In this document: positions 1 through 7,917 of the stretch, piece after piece | Position numbering within the stretch: position 1 is the first letter of the stretch | Layout of the letters: each line of letters opens with the position of its first letter | NCBI GenBank assembly: GCA_037384645.1 | Contig: JARRNT010000073.1 | Span: 1-14,947, forward strand | Reading direction: 5' to 3' | Source: RI-92 sp037384645 | GTDB taxonomy: Bacteria > Pseudomonadota > Gammaproteobacteria > UBA6429 > Thiohalophilaceae | Length of the DNA stretch: 14,947 nt | Program-made: the position numbers and the translations under genes | Notes under the pieces: model-generated | The model's database searches: none | Seen by the model: the letters and a program-made list of their open reading frames with translations, nothing else | What the model was told of the DNA's origin: nothing

Positions 1-303
1 GGCAGGGCGGGTCAGGCCATCCTTCAGCATCACTCCCCTGGACAGGCGTTGCAGCGCGGCGGCATCGGGTTCGCCTTCCACCTGGACCCAGTAGCCCTTG
101 GCCTGCTTGTGCCGGGGCTGGGTGATCAGGTGTTGCAACGCCCCATTATCGGTCAGCAACAGCAAACCTTCGCTGTCTTTATCCAGGCGGCCGGCCGGAT
201 GAATACCGGGTTGCACGATGTAATCGGCCAGGGTGGGATCTTCGGCGTGGGCGCGAAACTGGCAAACGACATTAAAAGGCTTATTAAATGCTAATAATAA
301 CAA
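1..303 (-). CDS. rluE: 23S rRNA pseudouridine(2457) synthase RluE, 5' part
   Basis: The reading frame is open from the left edge to position 303 and gives the N-terminal 101 residues of an RsuA/RluE-family enzyme, which isomerises a uridine of 23S rRNA to pseudouridine. The protein starts with LLLAFNKPFNVVCQF, matching the FNKP...Q.F start of RluE. It then carries the family catalytic motif GRLDKDSEGLLLLTDNG around residues 38-54, including the catalytic Asp of the GRLD segment, and later HKQAKGYWVQVEG. No N-terminal S4 domain is seen, as expected for RluE. No ATG lies between the upstream in-frame stop and the conserved start. A TTG at 303-301 is the best start, with only a weak GAG upstream. 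The C-terminal half lies outside the window. In E. coli rluE is the divergent neighbour of icd; here another gene sits between them. RluE over RluB/RluF is judged from the motif sequence and this synteny. Confidence 0.88.
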   Translation of the reverse strand, partial: MLLLAFNKPFNVVCQFRAHAEDPTLADYIVQPGIHPAGRLDKDSEGLLLLTDNGALQHLITQPRHKQAKGYWVQVEGEPDAAALQRLSRGVMLKDGLTRPA

Positions 304-326
304 TCTGATAGACTCGCTATTTAATG

Positions 327-340
327 TTAATTGTAATTAA
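327..340. repeat. Perfect AT dyad in rluE / GGDEF-EAL divergent spacer
   Basis: TTAATT-GT-AATTAA is a perfect 6+2+6 inverted repeat in an AT-rich divergent intergenic region. It lies about 24 bp upstream of the probable rluE start. It could be an operator or simply promoter-associated AT-rich DNA. No known regulator is assigned. Confidence 0.3.
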
Positions 341-382
341 ATCCTGCATCACAAAAATTAAAACTAATAATTATATTATGGT

Positions 383-388
383 TATAAT
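383..388 (+). promoter_or_regulatory. Candidate -10 element for the GGDEF-EAL gene
   Basis: A consensus TATAAT lies 15 bp before the ATG at 404, in strongly AT-rich DNA. A TG lies two bases upstream, one base off the extended -10 spacing. No good TTGACA-like -35 is found at 16-18 bp; the region there reads AAAACT. Transcription would begin near 395, giving a leader of about 9 nt to the ATG at 404 or about 27 nt to the ATG at 422. Confidence 0.35.
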
Positions 389-403
389 ACCGTTTCTTTA
401 ATA

Positions 404-3340
404 ATGTATTCAGCCGAGCTCATGTCCAAACTGCAACTACCGTTCACGACACTGAGTGGTCGTTTCGCCAGCGTCAGCCTGATCTTTCTGGTGCTGCTGT
501 TCGGACTAACCCTGTATTCACAACACGTTGTCCAGGTTTCCGCCAATAGCAACCTTACGGCAATTCGCAAGAACCAGTTGCTGAGTGAAAAACTCGATCA
601 CCTTACCAATCTGCTGGAAGACACAGAGAGTCTGTTGCACCAGTATTCCAGCGACCCGCAACATGATTTACATGCCAGAATTTTAAAGCTGCTGGTGAAT
701 CTCAATGGTCACGCCTCAGCGCTGCAGACGGATACCGGGTTGTCACGTAACAACCAGTTACGTGAGCAAAGCAAACAACTGACCAGGCAGACACGCGAAC
801 TGACAAGCATTATAAAACAATACCTGCAGGTGATGCAGGACGTAAAAAGTCGCTATCCCGGTATGCCAATCCTGTTGACTTACCTCGAGCCCAGTAATCG
901 CAATTTTTCCGAGGCGGTAGAACAGGCTTTACAGGAAGGGCAGTTGACTAAAACCAAACATAATGTCGTTAGCCTGGCTCATTATCGAATTATGCAACTG
1001 TTCCAGGAAGCCCGCTATGCCTGGTCCATGCAAATCAGCTGGTTCCGCATGTTTGTGGCAAATCGCATGGGTGCCTTTGGCGATCCCATCACAAGCATGA
1101 AAAACAACCTGGTAAACCGCAATCTGTTTGCCAAACGGGTTGTACACGTCTTGCATAAGCTTGACGACTATCAGCACCAACAATTGCTCGGACTTCAACA
1201 ACAGGAGTCCCTGAAACAAATGCATAAGTCTGTGGATTTTTATAATCGGCATTTTCAACAGGCAGTAAAAATATATTCATCCGCACACTGGAGTGAAGAT
1301 GCCAGGCTGCAACGGCAGACCCTGCAGCCTGCATTACAGAATTTCTGGAAAATGTTGCACCAGATGGAAACCGGGATAGCGGATATCAACCGCGCCGGGA
1401 TTGCCAAGTCACAGGCAACCGCCAACTTGTTGTCGCGTTTCATCTGGTTGTTTACCAGCCTGGTGACGGCAATGTTGATTGTCGCCTACCTGGTGTTTCA
1501 GAAAAAGATTCGGAAACCCTTGCTGCAGTTGACTGACAGTATGCAATCGAGCGCCGTCAATTCGCCGCTGCTGCATCATGCTAATGCCAACCTGAAGGAA
1601 ATCAACAAGCTGCTCTGCGCTTATAACGAGATGCGACAACAACTTGATAACCGGCAACGCCGACTCCAATCAATCCTGGACAACGCTGCCGAAAGCATCA
1701 TTATCATTGACAACAATGGGCTGATTGAAGACTTTAACAAGGCCGCATCATCGCTCTTTCAGTATCATCCACATGAAGTCCAGGGTATGCCATTTTCAAG
1801 ATTGTTTCCGGATGACATCGTCAGCCCGCTTGACCTTGGTTTTACTGAAAACAGTAACTCGTACATAAACCTTACCAAAAACTCCTCTAATGGCTGGGAA
1901 TTGACAGGGCAACGTAAGGATCAAAGCCAGTTCCACATGTTGCTGAAGTTCACTGAAATGCGCATAGGTGGCCAGGCACTGTATACCGCGATCGTTGATG
2001 ATATCAGTGAACGACAGGCAGTAATGGAGCATCTGCGTAATCTGGCAGAGCATGATTCACTTACGGGACTTTATAACCGTCAGTACTTCAACGATGAAAT
2101 GGAGCGTAGCATCGCCAGGGCAACACGCAGCCGCGATTATCAGTGCGCCTGTATATATATCGATCTTGATAATTTTAAATATATAAACGATACCATGGGG
2201 CACATTGAAGGTGATCGGCTGCTGCTTGGGATTGCGAACACCCTCAAATCACGCACACGCAAAATGGATGTACTGGCCAGGCTGGGCGGAGATGAGTTTG
2301 CGCTGCTAATGCATGACATCAGTAAAGAGCAGGTAACCACCATTGCCGAGCAATATCGGCAGGCCATAGCGTCACATTCGTTTATCGCCGGTGGCAAACG
2401 CATCGACACAGGATGTTCGATCGGTGTCGCGCTATATGACCTGGATATCTCGAACAAGGAAGACCTGCTGGCGCGGGCGGATATAGCCTGCCATGTTGCC
2501 AAACGCAGCGGCCGCAATCGTGTATACATTTTCGAGCATGACGACAAAAATCGTATTGACAGTTTCAGTAAGGAAATGGGCTGGGCCCGAAGAATTCGTC
2601 ATGCTCTGGAGTATGACGAATTTGTGTTTGCAAGGCAGCCCATGCTTGATCTAAAGCGTAATCAAATATTCAGCCAGGAATTATTATTACGCATGCATGA
2701 TCAGGAAACGGGGCAGCAACTTTTACCCGGCGGGTTTCTTGATTCTGCGGAACGTTTTGGTCTGATGCCGGATATTGATCGATGGGTGATACGACACGGC
2801 TTTGCCCTGATTAACAGGATGCACTCGGACGCGCAGGGCAACATGAAATATTTCATCAATCTGTCCGGCAAGTCCATTGGTGACGAGGGCCTGATTAAAC
2901 ATATAAAGCAGCAGTTACCTGAACTGAAACTTCCAGCCGAAAATATTGTGTTTGAAATTACCGAGGATGTCGCTATCGCGAATCTTGAACAGGCAAGGAA
3001 GTGCCTGTGTGAATTAAAATCGATTGGTTTCATGACGGCGCTGGATGATTTTGGCGTAGGCTATAGCTCATTTTCCTATCTGCGTGACCTTGATGTCGAT
3101 TTTATCAAGATCGATGGTTCTTTTATTAACGCCATGCACGAGGACGAACTAAATTTTGCCCTGGTTAGGGCGATGAACGATATCTGTCACATCCTGGGTA
3201 AAATGACCGTGGCTGAATTTGTCCAGAACGATCATGCGCTAAAATTGCTCAGGGAGATCGGAGTGGATTTCGCCCAGGGCAACAATATCGCCGCCGCATC
3301 CGAGTTCACGCAACAGAGTCGTCAATTACGCCAGGCCTGA
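404..3340 (+). CDS. Membrane-anchored PAS-GGDEF-EAL cyclic-di-GMP signalling protein
   Basis: A 978-residue putative cyclic-di-GMP enzyme of the inner membrane (numbering from the ATG at 404). A first membrane helix spans about residues 22-40 and a second about 346-365. They bracket a roughly 300-residue, mostly helical, glutamine-rich periplasmic sensor region with no domain I recognise. A HAMP-like linker (about 366-415) leads to a PAS domain (about 420-540). The GGDEF domain (about 548-712) has an intact GGDEF motif at 628-632 and the RxxD inhibitory I-site (R619, D622) at the usual five-residue spacing, so cyclase activity is expected. The EAL domain (about 730-965) has ELL at 759-761, N819, E851, D881-D882, K902, E938 and Q958. 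The usual EGVE motif reads EFVQ, so the second Glu is Gln941, and the C-terminal QGY.F/P element is degenerate. Neither the ATG at 404 nor that at 422 (MSKLQLPF, closer to the membrane helix) has a clear ribosome binding site; the latter is a real alternative. The gene lies between rluE and icd, which adjoin in E. coli. Confidence 0.9.
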   Translation: MYSAELMSKLQLPFTTLSGRFASVSLIFLVLLFGLTLYSQHVVQVSANSNLTAIRKNQLLSEKLDHLTNLLEDTESLLHQYSSDPQHDLHARILKLLVNLNGHASALQTDTGLSRNNQLREQSKQLTRQTRELTSIIKQYLQVMQDVKSRYPGMPILLTYLEPSNRNFSEAVEQALQEGQLTKTKHNVVSLAHYRIMQLFQEARYAWSMQISWFRMFVANRMGAFGDPITSMKNNLVNRNLFAKRVVHVLHKLDDYQHQQLLGLQQQESLKQMHKSVDFYNRHFQQAVKIYSSAHWSEDARLQRQTLQPALQNFWKMLHQMETGIADINRAGIAKSQATANLLSRFIWLFTSLVTAMLIVAYLVFQKKIRKPLLQLTDSMQSSAVNSPLLHHANANLKEINKLLCAYNEMRQQLDNRQRRLQSILDNAAESIIIIDNNGLIEDFNKAASSLFQYHPHEVQGMPFSRLFPDDIVSPLDLGFTENSNSYINLTKNSSNGWELTGQRKDQSQFHMLLKFTEMRIGGQALYTAIVDDISERQAVMEHLRNLAEHDSLTGLYNRQYFNDEMERSIARATRSRDYQCACIYIDLDNFKYINDTMGHIEGDRLLLGIANTLKSRTRKMDVLARLGGDEFALLMHDISKEQVTTIAEQYRQAIASHSFIAGGKRIDTGCSIGVALYDLDISNKEDLLARADIACHVAKRSGRNRVYIFEHDDKNRIDSFSKEMGWARRIRHALEYDEFVFARQPMLDLKRNQIFSQELLLRMHDQETGQQLLPGGFLDSAERFGLMPDIDRWVIRHGFALINRMHSDAQGNMKYFINLSGKSIGDEGLIKHIKQQLPELKLPAENIVFEITEDVAIANLEQARKCLCELKSIGFMTALDDFGVGYSSFSYLRDLDVDFIKIDGSFINAMHEDELNFALVRAMNDICHILGKMTVAEFVQNDHALKLLREIGVDFAQGNNIAAASEFTQQSRQLRQA

Positions 3341-3368
3341 TCAGCGCTCGCCGAGGCCCGTGCTTATT

Positions 3369-3410
3369 TGATACTATCTGTAGCATTCCAATTTTTCACA
3401 GAAAGTATCA
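3369..3410. repeat. Inverted repeat spanning the icd leader
   Basis: TGATACT (3369-3375) and AGTATCA (3404-3410) are perfect 7-bp inverted copies separated by 28 nt. The right arm overlaps the weak ribosome-binding segment (GAAAG, 3401-3405) and ends three bases before the icd ATG. If the leader RNA folds this way, the arms could limit ribosome access. Alternatively they could form a split operator. TTGATA at 3368-3373 also resembles a -35 box, but no convincing -10 follows. Confidence 0.3.
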
Positions 3411-3413
3411 TTT

Positions 3414-4670
3414 ATGTCCTATCAACATATTGTGATCCCTGAGCAGGGGGCAGCGATCAGCGTTAACGCGGACCTGTCCCTGAACGTCCCAGAACAGCCG
3501 ATTATTCCCTTTATCGAAGGCGACGGTATTGGCGTTGATATTACCCCGGTCATGCAGTCGGTCATCGATGCGGCAGTCAGCAAAGCCTACGGTGGGAAAC
3601 GCAAGATTGCCTGGATGGAAATCTTTGCCGGGGAAAAATCTACCCGCATCTATGGGGAAAACGTCTGGTTACCCGAGGAGACCATGGAGGCGATCAACAC
3701 CTACAAGGTATCCATCAAGGGACCGCTGACCACCCCCGTTGGCGGCGGTATTCGATCACTGAATGTCACCCTGCGCCAGCAACTGGACCTCTATGTCTGT
3801 TTGCGCCCCGTACGTTACTACGATGGTACGCCCAGCCCACTCCGGGAACCGGAGAAAACGGACATGGTGATATTCCGCGAGAATTCCGAGGATATTTATG
3901 CCGGTATCGAATGGGCGGCGGATAGTGCCGAAGCCAAAAAGCTGATTACCTTCCTGCAGGACGAAATGGGCGTGAAAAAGATCCGCTTTCCGGAAACATC
4001 GGGTATCGGGATCAAGCCGGTATCCAGGGAAGGGACGCAACGTCTGGTACGGCGTGCGATTCAGTACGCGATCGACAACCAGCGTGATTCGGTGACCCTG
4101 GTGCACAAGGGCAATATCATGAAATTCACCGAAGGTGCCTTCAAAAACTGGGGCTATGAACTGGCAAAATCCGAGTTCGGTGCCAAGGAAATCGATGGGG
4201 GTCCCTGGTGTCAATTTACCAGTCCCCATACCGGTAAACCGATTGTGATCAAAGACGTCATTGCTGATGCCTTCCTGCAGCAGATCCTGCTCCGTCCGGC
4301 AGAATATGACGTGATTGCGACGCTGAATCTTAATGGCGACTATATTTCTGACGCCCTGGCTGCCCAGGTTGGAGGGATTGGCATTGCCCCCGGTGCCAAT
4401 TTGTCTGACACCATCGCCATGTTCGAGGCGACCCACGGTACGGCGCCAAAATACGCAGGTAAAAATCAGGTGAATCCGGGCTCGCTGATTCTGTCGGCAG
4501 AGATGATGTTGCGGCACCTGGGCTGGGTAGAAGCGGCTGACCTGGTAGTGAAGGGCATGGCCGGGGCAATCGCTGCTAAGACCGTGACCTACGACCTGGA
4601 GCGTCTGATGGAAGGGGCAACCCTGCTGTCGAGTTCCGACTTCGGCGATGCAATGATCGCCAAGATGTGA
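3414..4670 (+). CDS. icd: Isocitrate dehydrogenase, NADP-dependent
   Basis: TCA-cycle enzyme that oxidatively decarboxylates isocitrate to 2-oxoglutarate and makes NADPH; a cytoplasmic homodimer. The 418-residue product aligns from end to end with the 416-residue E. coli Icd, with a constant +2 offset at the sites checked. Substrate-binding GGIRSLN lies at 111-117, where Ser115 corresponds to the serine phosphorylated by AceK in E. coli. Tyr162 and Lys232 match the catalytic Tyr160 and Lys230. The metal-binding aspartates fall at 285, 309 and 313. HGTAPKY at 341-347 supplies the Lys-Tyr pair, and Arg397 the arginine, that read the NADP 2'-phosphate, so NADP use is expected. No aceK is visible, so phospho-regulation is only possible in principle. 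The ATG at 3414 fits the family start; the ribosome binding site is weak. Confidence 0.98.
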   Translation: MSYQHIVIPEQGAAISVNADLSLNVPEQPIIPFIEGDGIGVDITPVMQSVIDAAVSKAYGGKRKIAWMEIFAGEKSTRIYGENVWLPEETMEAINTYKVSIKGPLTTPVGGGIRSLNVTLRQQLDLYVCLRPVRYYDGTPSPLREPEKTDMVIFRENSEDIYAGIEWAADSAEAKKLITFLQDEMGVKKIRFPETSGIGIKPVSREGTQRLVRRAIQYAIDNQRDSVTLVHKGNIMKFTEGAFKNWGYELAKSEFGAKEIDGGPWCQFTSPHTGKPIVIKDVIADAFLQQILLRPAEYDVIATLNLNGDYISDALAAQVGGIGIAPGANLSDTIAMFEATHGTAPKYAGKNQVNPGSLILSAEMMLRHLGWVEAADLVVKGMAGAIAAKTVTYDLERLMEGATLLSSSDFGDAMIAKM

Positions 4671-4677
4671 AGCTTAT

Positions 4678-4709
4678 CCACCGGCTCCCCAGAACAGGGG
4701 AACCGGTGG
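4678..4709. terminator. Hairpin between convergent icd and cspD
   Basis: CCACCGG-C-TCCCC (4678-4690) pairs with GGGG-A-A-CCGGTGG (4697-4709), giving about 12 bp with one mismatch and a 6-nt loop. It starts 7 bp after the icd stop and lies 19 bp beyond the cspD stop, so it could serve both genes. Neither side has a good T-run, so it may be a mRNA-stabilising hairpin or a weak terminator. Confidence 0.5.
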
Positions 4710-4728
4710 CAAGCGGGTGAAGTGCGAC

Positions 4729-4956
4729 TCAGTGTGTTGTCGCGGATTCAACTTCAGAGGGAATAATCTCAGTCGCATGCAACCCTTTCGGTCCCTGGGT
4801 GCATTCAAATTCGACTTTTTGGCCTTTTTTCAAGGTCTTATAACCATCCATACTAATGGCGGAAAAATGTGCAAAAATGTCGTCACCCCCCTGTTCCGGT
4901 GAGATGAAACCATACCCTTTACTATTGCTGAACCATTTCACGATACCGTTAGCCAT
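4729..4956 (-). CDS. cspD: Cold-shock-domain protein CspD
   Basis: A 75-residue single cold-shock domain that binds single-stranded nucleic acid. RNP1 reads KGYGFI (residues 13-18) and RNP2 reads DIFAHF (26-31). The segments FSAISMDGYKTLKKGQ and TQGPKGLHATEIIP are characteristic of CspD rather than CspA. The E. coli homologue is induced in stationary phase, inhibits replication and is not cold-induced; that role is transferred by homology only. A strong AAGGAGG lies about 10 nt upstream of the ATG. The divergent pairing with clpS is the same as in E. coli and Pseudomonas and supports the CspD call. Confidence 0.93.
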   Translation of the reverse strand: MANGIVKWFSNSKGYGFISPEQGGDDIFAHFSAISMDGYKTLKKGQKVEFECTQGPKGLHATEIIPSEVESATTH

Positions 4957-5015
4957 GCCGTCCTAGCCTCCTTACAAAGACCCTGTGCAACCGATAGAAA
5001 TCGTCCTTCTGCACG

Positions 5016-5039
5016 CCTGTTTTGTGTTAAAACAACAGG
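5016..5039. repeat. Inverted repeat in the cspD leader
   Basis: CCTGTT (5016-5021) and AACAGG (5034-5039) are perfect 6-bp arms separated by 12 nt. An overlapping alternative pairing, GTTTT/AAAAC, lies inside. The repeat sits about 60 bp upstream of the cspD ATG. It may be an operator or a 5'-UTR hairpin of cspD. No regulator is recognised. Confidence 0.3.
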
Positions 5040-5072
5040 TTAGAAAATGGAAAATGCAACTCATCCGACCCT

Positions 5073-5100
5073 TTTAACTATAGCCAAAAATTCTTAATAT
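5073..5100 (+). promoter_or_regulatory. Candidate clpSA promoter
   Basis: TTTAAC (5073-5078) and TAATAT (5095-5100) are separated by 16 bp, about 70 bp before the clpS ATG, in the AT-rich centre of the cspD/clpS divergent spacer. Both boxes deviate from consensus. The spacer must contain promoters for both genes, but this exact assignment is tentative. Confidence 0.3.
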
Positions 5101-5171
5101 TCATGTTATGAAACTCTGAAATTCGCCGGAAGTCTCTGGAAATACGGCATGTTGACCCCATTATCTAATCT

Positions 5172-5498
5172 ATGAGCGACAAACTGACCCCGAGCCGTTT
5201 TGATGACGGGCTTGCCATTGAAGAGGCAAAGCCCAAGATCAAGCGGCCGCCGATGTATAAAGTAATCCTGTTAAATGACGATTACACACCTATGGAATTT
5301 GTGGTGCACGTACTGGAGAAGTTCTTTGGCATGAATCGTGAAAAGGCTACGCATATCATGCTCAATGTGCACACCAAAGGGAGTGGAGTCTGCGGAGTGT
5401 TTACCCGTGAAATCGCAGAGACCAAAGTCGTTCAGGTCAATGACTATTCACGCAAACACGAACATCCGTTACTCTGCACCATGGAAGCCGATGATTAG
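5172..5498 (+). CDS. clpS: ATP-dependent Clp protease adaptor ClpS
   Basis: Adaptor that recognises proteins with primary destabilising N-termini (Leu, Phe, Tyr, Trp) and delivers them to ClpAP. The 108-residue length matches the E. coli protein (106). A variable, flexible N-terminus (about residues 1-25) precedes the folded core, which starts at PPMYKVILLNDDYTPMEFVV. The N-degron pocket residues are present: Asn35, Asp36, Asp37 and His67, corresponding to Asn34, Asp35, Asp36 and His66 of E. coli. The C-terminal HPLLCTME is also conserved. No clear Shine-Dalgarno sequence precedes the ATG, but the start fits the family. The stop lies 12 bp before clpA, so the two genes form an operon. Confidence 0.97.
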   Translation: MSDKLTPSRFDDGLAIEEAKPKIKRPPMYKVILLNDDYTPMEFVVHVLEKFFGMNREKATHIMLNVHTKGSGVCGVFTREIAETKVVQVNDYSRKHEHPLLCTMEADD

Positions 5499-5510
5499 GG
5501 GTGGCTATGT

Positions 5511-7772
5511 ATGTTAAGTAAAGAACTGGAAACATCACTGAATTTTGCGTTCAAGGATGCGCGCGAACGTAATCACGAATTTATGACTGTAGAGCATTTG
5601 CTGCTGGCCTTGCTCGATAACAATGCCGCGGTTGAAGTGCTGAACGCCTGTGGCGCCAACATCGATCGCCTGCGCAAGGAACTGCGCGAGTTTCTCGATG
5701 AAACCACGCCATTATTGCCACCCAATGACGATCGTGATACCCAACCGACACTGGGCTTTCAACGCGTACTGCAACGCGCCGTATTTCACGTGCAATCTTC
5801 AGGCAAGAATGAAGTAACCGGCGCCAATGTGCTGGTCGCTATCTTCAGCGAACAGGAATCACAGGCTGTTTATTTCCTGAAGAAGCAGGAAGTCACCCGG
5901 CTTGAGGTCGTGAATTTTATTTCCCATGGCATCTCCAAGATTAACGAAGATGATTCATCGGCAGGTGAAGCGATCGGTGATGAGGAGGCCGGTGAGAAAA
6001 ACCAGGATCCTCTGTCACAATTTGCCACCAATCTGAATAAACTTGCCGAGCAAGGCAGGATCGATCCGCTGATCGGGCGCAAGGATGAACTGGAACGGAC
6101 GGTCCAGGTCCTGTGTCGTCGACGCAAGAACAATCCCCTGTTCGTTGGTGAAGCCGGTGTGGGCAAAACCGCCCTGGCCGAAGGCCTGGCCAAGAAGATC
6201 GTTGACAAGGAAGTACCGGAAATTCTCAATGACTGCACCATCTATTCGCTCGACCTGGGCGCACTGCTGGCGGGGACCAAGTATCGCGGCGATTTCGAAA
6301 AACGCCTGAAGGCCGTGATCAACCAGCTCAAGCAACAAGATGGCGCGATCCTGTTCATCGACGAAATCCACACCATCATTGGTGCCGGTGCCGCCTCCGG
6401 TGGCGCCATGGACGCCTCCAACCTGATCAAACCGGTGCTGGCGTCCGGTGAACTCAAGTGCATTGGTTCCACCACCTACCAGGAATACCGCGGCATTTTC
6501 GAAAAAGATCGGGCCCTGACGCGCCGCTTCCAGAAAATCGATGTGAGCGAACCCACGGTCGGCGAAACCATCCAGATCCTGGAGGGCCTGAAATCACGCT
6601 TCGAACAACACCACGAAGTCAAATACACCCGCCAGGCTATCCGCTCTGCGGTAGAACTGTCAGACCGTTATATCAACGACCGTCATCTGCCGGACAAGGC
6701 CATTGACGTCATTGACGAGGCCGGCGCCAACCAGCGCATGCAGACACCGTCCAAACGCAAAAAGACCATTGGCGTGAAGGAAGTCGAGGCCATTGTCGCC
6801 AAGATCGCACGTATTCCGCCCAAGTCAGTGTCTTCTGACGATCGTGAAGCGCTCAAAAATCTCGAACGCGATCTCAAACTGGTCATTTACGGTCAGGACG
6901 AAGCTATCGAAACCCTGTCCACCTCGATCAAGCTGTCGCGTGCCGGTCTGGGCAACGAACAAAAGCCTATTGGCTCATTCCTGTTCGCCGGACCGACCGG
7001 TGTCGGCAAGACCGAAGTGACCCGTCAGTTGGCCACGATCATGGGGATCGAGTTGATCCGCTTCGATATGTCAGAATACATGGAACGGCACACGGTCTCC
7101 CGCCTGATCGGCGCACCGCCGGGCTACGTCGGTTTCGACCAGGGTGGTTTGCTGACTGAGGCCATCAACAAGCATCCGCACGCGGTGTTGTTGCTGGACG
7201 AGATCGAAAAGGCGCACCCGGATGTGTTCAACCTGCTGCTGCAGGTCATGGATCACGGTACGCTGACGGATAACAACGGGCGCAAAGCGGATTTCCGTAA
7301 CGTGATCATCGTCATGACTACCAATGCCGGCGCCGATCGCCTGAATCGTCCGTCCATTGGTTTCTCGCAACAGGATCACTCGACGGACGCCATGGAGACC
7401 ATCAAGAAATTCTTTACCCCGGAATTTCGCAACCGGCTCGATGCCATCATCCAGTTCAAGCAACTGTCTACCGAAATCATCACCCAGGTGGTGGACAAGT
7501 TCCTGTTCGAATTTGAAGCACAACTGGAAGAGAAGGGTGTCAGTCTGGGGGTGGATGATGAGGCCCGGACCTGGCTGGCCATGCATGGCTATGACCCACA
7601 GATGGGGGCACGGCCGATGGCCCGCGTTATCCAGGAAAACATCAAAAAACCGCTCGCCGAAGAACTTCTGTTCGGCAAACTGGCCTCGGGTGGCAGCGTC
7701 CACATTACCATCCGGGATGACAAGCCCTATATGGAAATCGAGAGCAAGGAAGAGCTGGCACACAGTAAGTAA
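5511..7772 (+). CDS. clpA: ATP-dependent Clp protease ATP-binding subunit ClpA
   Basis: Hexameric AAA+ unfoldase that feeds substrates into ClpP; 753 residues against 758 in E. coli. The Clp N-domain repeats occupy about residues 1-140 and form the ClpS docking surface. In the first ATPase module, Walker A is GEAGVGKT (213-220), the pore loop GTKYRG (255-260), Walker B ILFIDEIH (280-287), and Arg-finger candidates are R338-R339. In the second module, Walker A is GPTGVGKT (494-501), the pore loop GYVG (538-541) and Walker B LLLDEIEKA. IGF at 616-618 is the loop that docks on ClpP, so this is a proteolytic partner and not a ClpB-type disaggregase; the ClpB middle coiled coil is absent. An AGGGGTGG ribosome binding site overlaps the clpS stop and precedes the ATG at 5511. 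No clpP is in the window. Confidence 0.98.
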   Translation: MLSKELETSLNFAFKDARERNHEFMTVEHLLLALLDNNAAVEVLNACGANIDRLRKELREFLDETTPLLPPNDDRDTQPTLGFQRVLQRAVFHVQSSGKNEVTGANVLVAIFSEQESQAVYFLKKQEVTRLEVVNFISHGISKINEDDSSAGEAIGDEEAGEKNQDPLSQFATNLNKLAEQGRIDPLIGRKDELERTVQVLCRRRKNNPLFVGEAGVGKTALAEGLAKKIVDKEVPEILNDCTIYSLDLGALLAGTKYRGDFEKRLKAVINQLKQQDGAILFIDEIHTIIGAGAASGGAMDASNLIKPVLASGELKCIGSTTYQEYRGIFEKDRALTRRFQKIDVSEPTVGETIQILEGLKSRFEQHHEVKYTRQAIRSAVELSDRYINDRHLPDKAIDVIDEAGANQRMQTPSKRKKTIGVKEVEAIVAKIARIPPKSVSSDDREALKNLERDLKLVIYGQDEAIETLSTSIKLSRAGLGNEQKPIGSFLFAGPTGVGKTEVTRQLATIMGIELIRFDMSEYMERHTVSRLIGAPPGYVGFDQGGLLTEAINKHPHAVLLLDEIEKAHPDVFNLLLQVMDHGTLTDNNGRKADFRNVIIVMTTNAGADRLNRPSIGFSQQDHSTDAMETIKKFFTPEFRNRLDAIIQFKQLSTEIITQVVDKFLFEFEAQLEEKGVSLGVDDEARTWLAMHGYDPQMGARPMARVIQENIKKPLAEELLFGKLASGGSVHITIRDDKPYMEIESKEELAHSK

Positions 7773-7794
7773 TCCTGTCTGCCACGAAACACGA

Positions 7795-7839
7795 AAAAAA
7801 CCGCCTGCAGAAAACCGCCTGCAGGCGGTTTTTTCTTTT
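7795..7839. terminator. Strong bidirectional terminator between clpA and infA
   Basis: The A-run 7795-7800 plus CCGCCTGCAG (7801-7810) pairs with CTGCAGGCGG (7819-7828) plus the T-run 7829-7834. This gives a 16-bp stem, an 8-nt loop and TTTTTTCTTTT downstream. Read on the minus strand, the A-run becomes a T-run, so it can also terminate infA. The left arm lies inside a 14-bp tandem duplication, and the right part alone (CCGCCTGCAGGCGG) is self-complementary, so two competing folds exist. Confidence 0.93.
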
Positions 7840-7917
7840 AGACAGTACAAATTAGGCCCTGAATCCGGGAGCCTGTGCAGCGGCGAGCTTAGTGGTAAAG
7901 AGGGGAAGGCGCGGTAA

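Noticed and set aside
49..294. 81-residue plus-strand reading frame
   Set aside because: It is the antisense of rluE, whose minus-strand translation carries clear family motifs.
3338..3368. Terminator after the GGDEF-EAL gene
   Set aside because: Only short GC-rich matches (GGCCT/AGGCC) and no T-run; not supportable.
3756..4517. 253-residue minus-strand reading frame
   Set aside because: Antisense shadow of icd; no recognisable protein features.
7840..7917. Possible tRNA between clpA and infA, as serW in E. coli
   Set aside because: No cloverleaf arms or T-loop sequence can be found in the 78 bp.
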